Below, piece by piece: positions 26,139 to 35,318 of a DNA stretch of 64,000 bases. The notes under the pieces were generated by a model. That model saw nothing but the letters and a program-made list of their open reading frames with translations, was not told the origin of the DNA and did not search any database. The translations under genes were made by a program, and so were the position numbers. The DNA is taken from contig CAVVWD010000014.1 in NCBI GenBank assembly GCA_963751835.1, positions 124,001-188,000 on the forward strand, read 5' to 3'. The DNA is from JACVRW01 sp963751835 (GTDB lineage Bacteria; Actinomycetota; Thermoleophilia; Solirubrobacterales; Thermoleophilaceae). Positions within the stretch are counted from its first letter, which is position 1, and each line of letters opens with the position of its first letter.

Positions 26139-26627
26139 ATGGCTGAGTTGACGGTGCTCGAGGAGAAGCTCGCGGAAGTGATCGGCCTCGCCATGGCCGC
26201 ACAGAGCGCGACCGAGAAGGTGGGTGGCTTGACTGAGGACAGCGAGCTTGCCGACGAGCTCGAGCAGATGCACGAGGAGGCCCGCGAGACCGAGAAGCGC
26301 GGGACCGAGTTGGCCGATGAGCTCGACGGCAAGAAGACCGCGGTGCTCGACAAGGCTCGCGAGACCAAGAGCGAGGCGAGCGAGATGATGTCGATCTACC
26401 TCGGCGACGACGCCGAAGCGCTCGACGGCTTCGAGTTTCTGACGATGGCCGAGGCCGGCGAGGTCGGACACTGGTCCGTCCTGGGGAAACTGAATGAGCA
26501 GGCCCGCGACCAGCGCGTGCAGGAGCTCATTGACTGGGCACTGCCAATTCAGAAGCGCCACTTCGAGGACGTCAAGGCCGGTTCGCTCAAGCTGGCGGGA
26601 CAGGAGGATCCGGCGGACACCGCCTGA
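26139..26627 (+). CDS. Ferritin-like/helical stress protein
   Basis: 162 residues, GAGGAGG before the ATG. Almost wholly helical and acidic; EMHEEARETEKRG-type heptads appear in the first half and a Glu-x-x-His pattern (EAGEVGHWSVLG) plus a later RHFEDVK could bind metals. The style resembles DUF892/ferritin-like proteins found beside manganese catalases, but I cannot fix the family. 72 bases behind the catalase gene and probably cotranscribed. Confidence 0.6.
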   Translation: MAELTVLEEKLAEVIGLAMAAQSATEKVGGLTEDSELADELEQMHEEARETEKRGTELADELDGKKTAVLDKARETKSEASEMMSIYLGDDAEALDGFEFLTMAEAGEVGHWSVLGKLNEQARDQRVQELIDWALPIQKRHFEDVKAGSLKLAGQEDPADTA

Positions 26628-26654
26628 GAGCCCGCAGGCGGTTCACTACCGCCG

Positions 26655-28268
26655 GTGGACAACTCCGAGATCGCCGACCGACTCGACGCGCTCTCGACGC
26701 TGCTCGAGCTCGTCGACGCGAACCCGTACACGGCCCGGGCCTACCGGCGCGCCGCCGAGACGATCCGCGGCGCGGCGGTTCCCGTGGCCGAGCTCGTGCG
26801 GTCCGGGCGGGCGCGCGAGCTGCGCGGGATCGGGCCGGGGATCGAGGCGCGGCTGCGCGAGCTCGTCGAGACGGGCGAGATCGCCGAGCTGGCCGAGCTC
26901 GAGCGCGAGCTCGCACCCGATCTCGTGGGCCTCGGCCGCTACCTCGGCCTCGGAGCGAAGCGCTCGGTAGAGCTCGCGCGGGCGCTCGGCGTCCGCACAG
27001 CCGACGAGCTTCGCGAGGCGGCGGCCGCGGGCCGGCTCCGCACCGTGCCGGGGATCGGGCCGAAGACCGAGGCGCGGCTCCTCGAGGCGCTCGCCCGGGA
27101 AGCCGAGCCGCGATCGCAGCAGGGACTCCTGCTCAATCGTGCCTGGGAGCTCGTCGGGGGCGTCGCGGCCGCACTCGAGGGCGAGCCGGCGGGCGACGTG
27201 CGCCGCTGGCGCGACTCCTGCGAGTGGCTGGCCGTCGTCTGCGGCGCGCCTGATCCCGTCGCCGTGCTGGCGCGCTTCGCCGCGCTGCCTCAGATCGTCG
27301 CGGTCGTAGAGCAGGAGGAGCGGCGCGCGCTGGGGGTGACGGTTGAAGGCGTACCGGTCGAGCTGGTCGCCGCGGAGCCGGAGCGGTTCGGGACCGCCCT
27401 GGTCCGCGCCACGGGTTCGCCCGGGTACGTGGCGGCGCTCGAGCCGCTACCGGACGCGCCCGACGAGGACGCGGTCTACCGCGCGCTCGACCTGCCCTGG
27501 TGCCCGCCGGAGCTACGCGAGGAGCCGTTCCGCGGCGAGCCGCCCGCCCTCGTCGCGCCCAACGCCATACGCGGCGACCTCCACTGCCACACGACCTGGT
27601 CGGACGGACGGGCGAGCGTCGAGGAGATGGGCCGTGCCGCCCGCGAACGTGGCTACGACTACCTCGCGATCTGCGACCACACGCCCGCCGTAGGCGCCGT
27701 ACGCGGGCTGACCGCGGACGACATCCGCCGCCAGGCCGAGGAGATCGCCGCCGCCAACGAGCTGCTGGCCCCGTTCCGCGTCCTGCGCGGGACCGAGTGC
27801 GACATCCTCCCGGACGGGCGGCTGGACCTTCCCGACGACGTTCTTTCAGAGCTCGAGTGGGTGCAGGCGAGCGTGCACGGCGGTCAGCGGATGCCGCGGC
27901 GGGAGATGACGAAGCGCGTCGAGGAGGCGCTCCGAAACCCGTACGTGCGCTGCCTCAGCCACCCCAAGGGCCGCTACATCAACCGCCGGCCGGAGAACGC
28001 TCTCGACCTGGAGCGCGTGTTCGAGGTCGCGCTCGAGGAGCGGGTCGCGCTCGAGGTCAACGGGCTGCCCGACCGCCTCGACCTCAGCGGCGAGCACGTC
28101 CGCGAGGCGCTGCGCGCCGGCGTGCAGATCGTATGCTCGACGGACGCCCACTCGGTGCGCGGGCTCGGGAACATGGGGCTCTCGGTCGCCACGGCGCGCC
28201 GCGGCTGGGCGACGGCCGAAGACGTCGTCAACACCCGACCCCTGCGGTCGATCCTCGCTGCCAGGTGA
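26655..28268 (+). CDS. PolX-family protein with decayed polymerase domain and intact PHP domain
   Basis: 537 residues from GTG 26655. The N-terminal helix-hairpin-helix repeats are clear (NPYTARAYRRAAETI, LRGIGPGIEARLRELV, VPGIGPKTEARLLEAL). The palm region lacks the catalytic acids: the GDxD motif is replaced by SCEWLAVVCG and the third acid strand reads VPVELVAA; the usual nucleotide-binding stretch after GS is shortened. The C-terminal PHP phosphoesterase is intact: GDLHCHTTWSDG, ICDHTP, TECDIL, VHGG, LSHPKGR, STDAHS. I infer no DNA synthesis but possible 3'-5' exonuclease, phosphatase or AP-site activity. Confidence 0.85.
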   Translation: MDNSEIADRLDALSTLLELVDANPYTARAYRRAAETIRGAAVPVAELVRSGRARELRGIGPGIEARLRELVETGEIAELAELERELAPDLVGLGRYLGLGAKRSVELARALGVRTADELREAAAAGRLRTVPGIGPKTEARLLEALAREAEPRSQQGLLLNRAWELVGGVAAALEGEPAGDVRRWRDSCEWLAVVCGAPDPVAVLARFAALPQIVAVVEQEERRALGVTVEGVPVELVAAEPERFGTALVRATGSPGYVAALEPLPDAPDEDAVYRALDLPWCPPELREEPFRGEPPALVAPNAIRGDLHCHTTWSDGRASVEEMGRAARERGYDYLAICDHTPAVGAVRGLTADDIRRQAEEIAAANELLAPFRVLRGTECDILPDGRLDLPDDVLSELEWVQASVHGGQRMPRREMTKRVEEALRNPYVRCLSHPKGRYINRRPENALDLERVFEVALEERVALEVNGLPDRLDLSGEHVREALRAGVQIVCSTDAHSVRGLGNMGLSVATARRGWATAEDVVNTRPLRSILAAR

Positions 28269-28286
28269 CGTAGGGTCCGGGCCACC

Positions 28287-29060
28287 ATGACCAAGGCTTC
28301 ATTCAGGCTGGACGGCGACGTCGGGGAGATCGTGATCGCCGATCCACCCCTCAATCTCTTCGGGCTCGAGCTCATACGCGACCTGGCGCTTGCCGCGGGC
28401 GAGGCAGGCGACAGCGCTGCACGCGCGGTGCTGATGCGCGCAGAGGGTGACAACTTCTCGGCCGGGGCGAACGTCGAGCTGTTCCTCGACCGGGATGAGA
28501 CTGCGGCGCGCGAGCTGCTCGAGGAGTTCATGCCGGTGATCAGGGGATTCGCCGAGATCGAGGTTCCCACGCTCGCCGCCGTGCAGGGGCTCTGCCTGGC
28601 TGCCGGGCTCGAGGTGGCCCTCAGCTGCGACCTGATCTGGGCTGCGGAGGGCACCCAGCTCGGTCTGGTGGAGGGAGTGATCGGGGCAACCCCGTTCGGC
28701 GGCGGCACGCAGCGCCTCGTCGCACGGGCGGGCGCCGGCCGGGCCGCCGAGGCGGTTCTCACTGCCCGGACCTACCCCGCCGACACGATGCTCGAGTGGG
28801 GGGTCGTCAACCGCGTGGTCGCGGCCGGTGATCTGCGCCAGAAGGCGCACGCGTTTGCCGAGCGGCTCGCCGCCGGCCCGACGCTCGCCCACGCGGCGAC
28901 CAAGCGCATGATCGCGCTGACTGTCGACCAGGGCGTAGAGGCCGCCGATGCGGCTCTGCCCGAGGCAGGCGCGAAGGTCATGGCCAGCCGCGACCTTCAG
29001 AACGGCGCACGCGTGCTGCTCGAGAAGGGCCCCGGCCACGCCAGCTTCGAGGGTCGCTGA
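28287..29060 (+). CDS. Enoyl-CoA hydratase/isomerase family protein
   Basis: 257 residues of the crotonase fold. The oxyanion-hole motifs are AEGDNFSAGANVELF and QGLCLAAGLEVALSCDLIWA; the catalytic glutamate position is in the LGLVEGVIGATPFGGGTQRL stretch (Glu present). The C-terminal helix has HAATKRMIALTVDQG. Likely acts in fatty-acid or aromatic acyl-CoA breakdown. It follows the PolX-like gene by 18 bases and is closed by a strong terminator. Confidence 0.88.
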   Translation: MTKASFRLDGDVGEIVIADPPLNLFGLELIRDLALAAGEAGDSAARAVLMRAEGDNFSAGANVELFLDRDETAARELLEEFMPVIRGFAEIEVPTLAAVQGLCLAAGLEVALSCDLIWAAEGTQLGLVEGVIGATPFGGGTQRLVARAGAGRAAEAVLTARTYPADTMLEWGVVNRVVAAGDLRQKAHAFAERLAAGPTLAHAATKRMIALTVDQGVEAADAALPEAGAKVMASRDLQNGARVLLEKGPGHASFEGR

Positions 29061-29066
29061 GGCGCG

Positions 29067-29096
29067 ACGGGGCGGGACCCCCTGGTCCCGCCCCGT
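29067..29096. terminator. Perfect 13-bp hairpin terminator
   Basis: ACGGGGCGGGACC pairs with GGTCCCGCCCCGT around a CCCT loop, 6 bases after the hydratase stop and 10 bases beyond the TAG of the opposing peptidase-tail remnant. Confidence 0.75.
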
Positions 29097-29106
29097 ACTG
29101 CTCCCG

Positions 29107-29195
29107 CTAGCGAAGGAGGTAGGTGATCGCCCGCCCCATCACCTGGTTGCGCGTCGGCGGCACCGGTGATGCCCTCGAGGCCGTGGCCCATGTAA
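29107..29195 (-). pseudogene. Remnant of a second M14-peptidase C-terminus
   Basis: On the minus strand the sequence reads GLEGITGA, then after a frame change NQVMGRAITYLLR and a TAG at 29107. This matches the end of the peptidase at 29937-33021 (GLEAVTGADARAEVMGRAMDYFLAS). Only about 30 codons remain. It suggests an old tandem copy of that gene, now deleted. Confidence 0.55.
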
Positions 29196-29209
29196 TGCGG
29201 CGTCACTCC

Positions 29210-29470
29210 TTAGTGTTCGGCTTCGGCCGTGGCTCGACCGCTCGCCGGCCGGGAGTGGCGCGGCGGCGGTGGCCGACGCGCTGGCGACACCTGATCCACC
29301 GGCGCGCCAATGCGCCGCACGCGTGACGCGAGCCACACAAGCACGGCACCAGCAGCGATCACCGCAACCTTCTCGACGTTGCCGATCTGTGCGGAGGCGA
29401 CCGCCACCACCAGCGAAAGCAAGAGGAGGAACAGAACGACTTGGAGCGCGAGACGGAGCAGTCTGATCAT
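29210..29470 (-). CDS. Small membrane protein
   Basis: 86 residues from ATG 29470 (MIRLLRLALQVVLFLLLL), with two hydrophobic helices, the second being VEKVAVIAAGAVLVWLASRV, and an Arg/Pro-rich cytoplasmic tail (RRPPPPRHSRPASG). Upstream in-frame starts exist but are less likely. No family recognised; it lies among gene remnants, so its function is doubtful. Confidence 0.45.
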   Translation of the reverse strand: MIRLLRLALQVVLFLLLLSLVVAVASAQIGNVEKVAVIAAGAVLVWLASRVRRIGAPVDQVSPARRPPPPRHSRPASGRATAEAEH

Positions 29471-29699
29471 CGAGACGAGCCTACCCCCGCTCGCGCACGG
29501 AGTCGAGGGAGCGGTTAATTGCTTTGCGGCAGAAGCAGTGACAGGGCTCTGACCGGGCGGCGCTTTCGCACGGACGAGTGCGCCGAGACTGCTCGGTGCC
29601 ATGAAGAGAAGGAGTTCGACATGACATAACGAGCGACAAGTTCAGGGCGGCCTGCCGGTGTGAGTCCGGTCCGGGGAGATGCCTGGGTCCCCTTCGCCG

Positions 29700-29870
29700 G
29701 CCAGGGCGAGATCTCCCACCTCGACGGCCTCTCCTTGACCGCCGAGGACGGCACCTGAAGGTCCGCCCGTCGAACACGGAGCCGCTCCTGCGACTCAACC
29801 TCGAGGCCCTCGCCGGGAGCTGATGGAGCGCAAGCGGGTCGAGGCCCTCGCCGTCATCCGCGGCGACTGA
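29700..29870 (+). pseudogene. Phosphomannomutase/phosphoglucomutase C-terminal remnant
   Basis: Plus-strand pieces in different frames spell the end of a ManB-type phosphohexomutase: GEISHLDGLSLTAED, then KVRPSNTEPLLRLNLEAL, then ELMERKRVEALAVIRGD and a TGA at 29868-29870. RPSNTEP is the phosphate-binding motif of domain 4. The remaining 400 or so residues are absent, and at least two frame changes break the fragment. Confidence 0.6.
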
Positions 29871-29885
29871 GCGCGTCCCGAGACG

Positions 29886-29915
29886 GCGAGGGCGGGGCCG
29901 AAGCCCCGCCCTCGC
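29886..29915. terminator. Perfect 13-bp hairpin with UUCG loop on the minus strand
   Basis: GCGAGGGCGGGGC pairs with GCCCCGCCCTCGC. Read on the minus strand the loop is C(TTCG)G, the extra-stable tetraloop. It lies about 22 bases beyond the proposed stop of the M14 peptidase and also behind the mutase remnant. Confidence 0.75.
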
Positions 29916-29936
29916 AACGTCGCTCCCTCGATCCGC

Positions 29937-32900
29937 TACGGACGCGAGGAAGTAGTCCATCGCGCGGCCCATGACCTCCGCGCGCGCGTCGGCACCGGTG
30001 ACCGCCTCGAGCCCGAAGCCGAGAAGCAGCGTGTCCTCGGTCGTGATCGTGGCGCCCTCCGGGAAGCCGGCCGCCGTCGTGAACACGAAGTTGTTCACGT
30101 TCGGCGCGCTGCCGGGCGGAGGCCCGGAGACGGCCCAGCCGCCGGTGTCGCCGGCCTCGAACGAGGTCGACGAGCCGTCGGGCAGGGTCACGTCGTCGAC
30201 GAAGACGCCCGGGCCCTGGGTCGCCCAGTCGCTCGCGTAGGTGATCGAGATCTCGACCTGCTGGCCGGCGTAGGCGCCGAGGTTGACCTCCACTCCTGCC
30301 AGCCGCCCGAGTCGCCGGCCGCGGCGTTCCACGCCCCGGTCGTTCCGGTCGGGAGCACGTCGTCGGCGTCTCGAACGTCTGGTAGTGGTCAGGAACGGGT
30401 GCAGCTCGCGCCAGCCCGTGCTGCGGGCAGCTGTCGCCCGGTGTTCTGGGTCGTGTGGCCGTTCGCGTCCGGCAGCGTCGTCCAGTTGTCCGTCCGGCGT
30501 GTGCGCCTCGACGAACAGGTAGTCCCAGTCCGGCTCGGTGTTGAAGGACGTCCAGAACGACACGTCGCCGCCGCCCGCCGGGACGTTGATCGTCCGCGTC
30601 AGGCGCTTGTACGACACGTCGGCGATCTGGGAGTAGGCGTAGCTCTCGCCCGTGTGCGGGTCGAACGGCCCGCCCGGGCGGTCGTACTTCGCCGACACCC
30701 AGCTCTCGAACTGCGGGAACTCGTCGGGCGGCAGGATGCCGCTCGTCGCGATGAACGAGTTCGCGTTGTCCTGGTTCTGAGCGCTGTCCGCGCCGTTGAA
30801 CACCCAGCGTCAGCGAGTCGAACGGAGTGTCGACGCCGAGGACGTCGAAGATGTTGTCCTCGCTCGAGACCGGCGCCGTTGTTGAGCAGGAAGCCGCCGA
30901 ACCAGTACTCGAGCACGTCGCCCTGCAGGTCGCCGGAGCCGGGCAGCGACGAGGCAGCGCCGGGATCCGTGCCCGGCGGGAGCGCCCGGCACTGCGCGTT
31001 GGCGGCGGTCGGGTCGTAGAGCTGAGCCTGGTTCGGTCGTGTACTGGAGGCCGGCGTGCTTGCCGGTTAGAGAGCCCGACCGCCCTCGTTCAGGTAGTCG
31101 CGGACTTCGAGGAGCTCATCCATCGCGAGCCGCGATGCGTTGCCGCCTGCCCAGCCCGGCTCGCGGGTGATGATGTCGTTGCCCGTGTACCAGACGACGG
31201 CGTCGTAGTGCGAGAGCACGCCGAGGCGGTCGGGTGCCTTGCGGCCGCGGGCGTCGACGTCGTAGACGTCGTAGCCGATCCCGTTGGCCGCGAGCGCGTC
31301 CGGGTAGTAGGAGAGGTAGTGCGGCCCCGGCGTCTGCGCGCGGCGAGGCGCCCGTGTAGTCCTCGGCGGCGAGGACAGCACGTCGTTGGACGACTCGACG
31401 GCCGCCGTGTAGGTGAACGAGTCGCTCGTCTCGCCGCCGCCCTCGAACCACACCTTCACCGTGTCGCCCGGGCTCGTGCCGGTGACGGTGCCGCTGCATG
31501 ACGTGGTAGTAGACGTCGGTCTTGCCGCCGTAGCGTCGCCGCCGTCCCACTCCTCGGTCGGCGCGCTCTGGGCGGGCCCGCCGTTGATGCTGTACTTGAG
31601 CGTGACGCTTCCGAGCGCTCCGCTTCGCGAGCACGCGCACCTCCTGCGGGTCGCCGTAGGAGACCGTCGAACGTGAAGTTGGCCAGCGGCAGGCCCGTCT
31701 TGTAGGTGTCGTCGCTCTTCAGGTAGAAGGGCTTCGTCTCGATGCCCAGGTGCGAGACCGGGTCGTCGGGATCGGCTGCCGACTTCGCGACGTCGAGCGC
31801 GAACGGCAGGTTCCGCTCGAACTCCGCCTGGACGAGCGCCTCGTCGTCCGGGAAGACGAAGCCGCAGCCCGTCGCAGCCCTCGGAGAGCTCAGGCGTCCA
31901 CGCCAGCGTGCCCCGCTCGACGTGCGCGTAGTCGGTCGTCTCGCCGTTCGTCACGTAGAGCACGTCGGACGAGAGCCCGGGGTTGAAGTCCGTCGATGGC
32001 CGGGTTGTCCAGGTTGCCGGAGAGCGCGAAGTAGATCGGGTCGTCGGCGGTCGGCGTTCCGATCTGCCAGCCCTCCGGGTAGAGGAGCCACTGGCCGAAC
32101 GAGTGGAAGTTGACGTGGAACGCGAAGTCGACCCGGTCGAAGAGGCCGCATCATCGCCTGCGTCTCCGGCTCCGAAGCCGCGGCCGGCCCGCGATAGGTG
32201 TCGCTCGACGGGACGCTCGACGAGCCCTCCTCGTCGTAGTCCCAGTGCTCCGGGTAGTTGCGGTTCGGGTCGACGCCGTCTCCGACCTTGATCGTCCCGT
32301 TGCCGTTGTTGTCGCGCAGGGTCTTGCGCCACAGCCGCGTTCGGGGTCTGGAACGTGTACTGGTAGCCGTCCGGGTTCGCGACGAGCACGAACCAGAGCT
32401 CGTTCTCCTTGAGCAGTCCTTGATCGCCTTGTTGTTCGCCCGCCAGCTCGTCGACGAAGTAGTGCAGCAGGCGGCGGTTGACCTCAGGCGAGATCCACTC
32501 GCGCGCGTGCTGCGTCGAGCTGTAGAGCACCGCCGGCCGTGTGCCGTCGCGACCCCGCGGGCGCCCTGTGTCAGCTTGAGGGCGATGATCTCGCGACCCT
32601 GGCCGGTGGTCCCGATGACCTTGAGCTTGGCGAGCTGCGGGTTTTGCGAGCGACGCCGTACAGCTCGTCCCGGATGCCGTCCGCTCCGTCGTAGTCGCGC
32701 CAGACGTTGAAGCCGCTCGAAAGCTGGGCGGCGGCCGCCTGGCGCGCCGTCTGGCCCTTCGTGTTGCGGAGCAGGGATACGTCGACACCCTGCCGTCTTC
32801 AGCGCTCTCACCTGCGAAGGAGTGAGCACGAGTTCGAGCCGGACGCCTTTCGCGACGTCCGTCGCCGCGGCAATGTCCGTCCCCTTAGCGCGCAGGTCGC

Positions 32901-33021
32901 GGTAGACGTCCTGCGACACCGTCGCTCGGTAGTAGTTGAGCTTCACCCCGGCCGCACCGGCCTGGGCGCTCAGGGCAAGCGCAAGGACAACTGCGCAGCC
33001 CAAGACGAGCATGCGTTTCAT
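29937..33021 (-). CDS. Secreted M14 zinc carboxypeptidase with accessory domains (many frameshifts)
   Basis: The start at 33021 has GGGGAGT upstream and encodes a signal peptide (MKRMLVLGCAVVLALALSA). The zinc-peptidase core is clear though split over frames: STQHAREWISPEVNRRLL (HxxE), NRNYPEHWDYDEEG, the zinc His in FHVNFHSFGQWL, and the catalytic Glu region TPELSEG. Further down are a beta domain (TVKVWFEGGGETSD), ASRLAMDELLEVRDYLNEGG, and an immune-inhibitor-A-like end (ADVSYKRLTRTINVPAGGG, GLEAVTGADARAEVMGRAMDYFL). At least a dozen frame changes occur. The stop is placed at 29937, assuming one extra base there. Intact length would be about 1000 residues. Confidence 0.75.
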
Positions 33022-33229
33022 GACTCCCCTTTTATTAGTCCCTCCAGGGATTCAAGCGCCGGAAGCGTGCCACAGGTCGGCGCCTGCTGCAACCGGCTGC
33101 GGGCTAGGATTCGGCCGGTCAGTGTGCACCTGGGCAGCCGACCGCCCGCATGCCCCCCTAGAAGCGCCGGCGCATCACGAGCAACCTCATCGACCCCATC
33201 GGGATCGTCTGGGGGCGCTAGGAGACGAC

Positions 33230-33565
33230 ATGGCCAAAAGCATCGCCTCCGCCCGCTTCAGGGCCCGTGGCGAGAACGCCCGCAGCGATCTCTACACCGC
33301 GAACCGCGACGTGACCGCGCTCAAGCGAACAACAAACCTGCCCAAGCGCTTCCCGACCAACCCGAAACCAGGCCCGGCGCCTCCCCGCTACCTAGACGCA
33401 ACGAACCATACGCTCGGGCTCGGAATCAGGGTCGGTTTCCGCGCGCTCCCGCTGCTGGGCAGGATGCGAGCGTCTCCTATGGCGCCGCGCAGGCTCCCGC
33501 TCCGCCGGCGAATGCGGAAGTCGTGGGCGCGCCCGCCGAACCCACACGGCGCAAGCGGGAATTAG
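33230..33565 (+). CDS. Hypothetical basic protein
   Basis: 111 codons from ATG 33230 (MAKSIASARFRARGENARSD), with AGGAG seven bases upstream. Rich in Arg, Pro and Asn (KRFPTNPKPGPAPPRYLD); no family recognised. Codon use in the second half looks less like the neighbours, so the real protein may end earlier or be a remnant. The flanking gaps (33022-33229 and 33566-33774) show no other gene. Confidence 0.3.
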   Translation: MAKSIASARFRARGENARSDLYTANRDVTALKRTTNLPKRFPTNPKPGPAPPRYLDATNHTLGLGIRVGFRALPLLGRMRASPMAPRRLPLRRRMRKSWARPPNPHGASGN

Positions 33566-33774
33566 CCCACCCCGCCCGGGTAGTGCTCCTTGTCGGAGCC
33601 GTACGACCAGGAACGCTACGGCCGGACGACCGTCGCCAGGACAACGAGCTGGTAACAGACGCCCCGGCCGATGTTTCGGGTTGCTACTGCTGGTTCCCCA
33701 CGACGAGTTACGGCTTCTACTACCCACTCGGCGCCGGCAATCAACCTCCGTGGTGCGGCGGTAACGTTGCCGCC

Positions 33775-34821
33775 ATGGAGCAGACGATCCGTTTCTGCGC
33801 CACGGGTGCGGGACGGATCGCGTACGGCACGGCCGGCGAGGGACCGGCGCTCGTCTTCCCAGCCTGGTGGGTGAGCGACCTCGAAGCGAACTGGGAGGAC
33901 CCGTCGTTCCGGAGCTTTCTGGCGGCGCTCGCCCACCGGCACACGGTGGTGCGCTACGACCGCATCGGCACGGGCCTCTCGGAGCGCAGTCCCGGGCAGA
34001 GGGCCCTCTCGCTCGAGGCCGAGGTGGAGGTGCTCGGCGAACTGATCGACCATGTCGGCCTTTCGCGGTGCACGCTGTTCGGCTTCTCGTCGGGGGGCTG
34101 CATCTCCGCGGCCTACGCTGCCGCCCATCCCGCCCGGGTCAAGCGCCTCGTGCTCTACAACGTCTACGCGGCCGGGTCGCGGATCGCCGACGAGGACGTG
34201 CGCCGGTCGATGGTCTCGGTTGTGCGCCGGCACTGGGGACTCGGCGCGCGGGTACTCGCGAGTATGTTCATGCCCGACGGTGACGCTGACGACGTGCGGC
34301 GCTTCGCCCGCCTCCAGCGCCAGGGAGCGACGCGCGAGATGGCGGCGAGCCTGCTCGAGAGGGCCTACGAGATTGACGCGACAGACGCCTACTCTCGCGT
34401 CGTGGCGCCGGCGCTCGTGTTGCACAGGCGCGACGATCGCGCGATCCCGTATGAGCGCGGGCTCGAGGTCGCCTCACTGATTCCGGGTGCCCGGTTTGTG
34501 CCGCTCGAGGGCTCGCACCACCTCCCGTGGCTCGGCGACGTGCGCGCCCTGCTCGCCGCGGTATCGGACTTCATGGCGCTCGGTGACTATCCGATCGCCG
34601 GCCCGGAGCGCGCTCGGACGGCCGGCGGCGAGACCCTCAGTCGGCGCGAACGGGAGGTGCTTGCCCTCGTCGCCGAGGGCCTGAGCGATCCGGAGATCGC
34701 CAAGCGGCTGCACATCAGTCCGCACACCGTGCACCGCCACCTCGCCAACATCCGCGCCAAGCTCGGTCAGCCCTCCCGTGCCGCGGCGGCGGCGACCGGC
34801 GCGCGCCTCGGCCTGATCTGA
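33775..34821 (+). CDS. Alpha/beta-hydrolase fused to a LuxR DNA-binding domain
   Basis: 348 residues from ATG 33775. Residues 1-270 are an alpha/beta hydrolase: ALVFPAWWVSDLEANWED, nucleophile elbow LFGFSSGGCISAAYA (Ser), acid strand APALVLHRRDDRAIPYERG (Asp), and His in PLEGSHHLPWLGD. Residues of about 285-348 are a LuxR helix-turn-helix (TLSRREREVLALVAEG, SPHTVHRHLANIRAKLG). A one-component regulator that may sense or consume a hydrolysable signal; fusions of this type exist in actinobacteria, but ligands are mostly unknown. It precedes a cupin gene on the same strand. Confidence 0.85.
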   Translation: MEQTIRFCATGAGRIAYGTAGEGPALVFPAWWVSDLEANWEDPSFRSFLAALAHRHTVVRYDRIGTGLSERSPGQRALSLEAEVEVLGELIDHVGLSRCTLFGFSSGGCISAAYAAAHPARVKRLVLYNVYAAGSRIADEDVRRSMVSVVRRHWGLGARVLASMFMPDGDADDVRRFARLQRQGATREMAASLLERAYEIDATDAYSRVVAPALVLHRRDDRAIPYERGLEVASLIPGARFVPLEGSHHLPWLGDVRALLAAVSDFMALGDYPIAGPERARTAGGETLSRREREVLALVAEGLSDPEIAKRLHISPHTVHRHLANIRAKLGQPSRAAAAATGARLGLI

Positions 34822-34937
34822 GGGCCGGCGAGATGGCCCGGGAGGGCCAGCCGAAATGGCCCCGCCAGGCGAAGCGGCGGCGCTCGCCCCGCCGTACGTT
34901 CTCTGGTGCCCGCGGCCCACGATGGAAGGGAGCAACC

Positions 34938-35318
34938 ATGAGGACCATTTCCCGCCAAGACGTCCCGGTCGCCATCGAGGACGACGGCGTCGAACTGCGG
35001 ATGCGCGAGGAGGGCGACCTGACCGTCTCCTTCGTGCGTCTCCGCGCCGGCGTCAACCTTGTACCCGCGCTGAAAGGGCTCCCCGACGACCTCTGCCCCT
35101 GCCCGCACTGGGGCTACATGCTCAAGGGGCGCCTGCGCATGCACACGAAGAACGGCCCGCGAGACTTCGAGGCCGGGCAGCCCTTCTACTGGGCTCCCGG
35201 TCACGCCCCCGAAGCGCTCGACGACACCGAGTACGTCGACTTCTCGCCCACCAAGCAGTTCCGGCACCTCATCGACCACATCACCCGGGGCGATGCAGCG
35301 GGGCCCGAGCGCGGATGA
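34938..35318 (+). CDS. Cupin-like protein
   Basis: 126 residues from ATG 34938, behind GAAGGGAG. Motifs CPCPHWGYMLKGRLRMHT and EAGQPFYWAPGHAPEALDD are cupin strands with potential metal ligands (His in CPHWG; His in PGHAP). Small stand-alone cupins of this kind occur near LuxR-type regulators. Its last 38 bases overlap the opposing kinase gene. Confidence 0.7.
   Translation: MRTISRQDVPVAIEDDGVELRMREEGDLTVSFVRLRAGVNLVPALKGLPDDLCPCPHWGYMLKGRLRMHTKNGPRDFEAGQPFYWAPGHAPEALDDTEYVDFSPTKQFRHLIDHITRGDAAGPERG

Noticed and set aside
29628..29650. AAGGAG followed by ATGACATAA, a two-codon frame
   Set aside because: Probably a leftover start region in the remnant cluster; no evidence of a leader peptide or of a following gene it could control.
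33022..33774. Long plus-strand frame extending upstream of the hydrolase-LuxR gene from 32707
   Set aside because: The upstream part is antisense to the M14 peptidase and low in protein-like signal; the ATG at 33775 starts the recognisable hydrolase.
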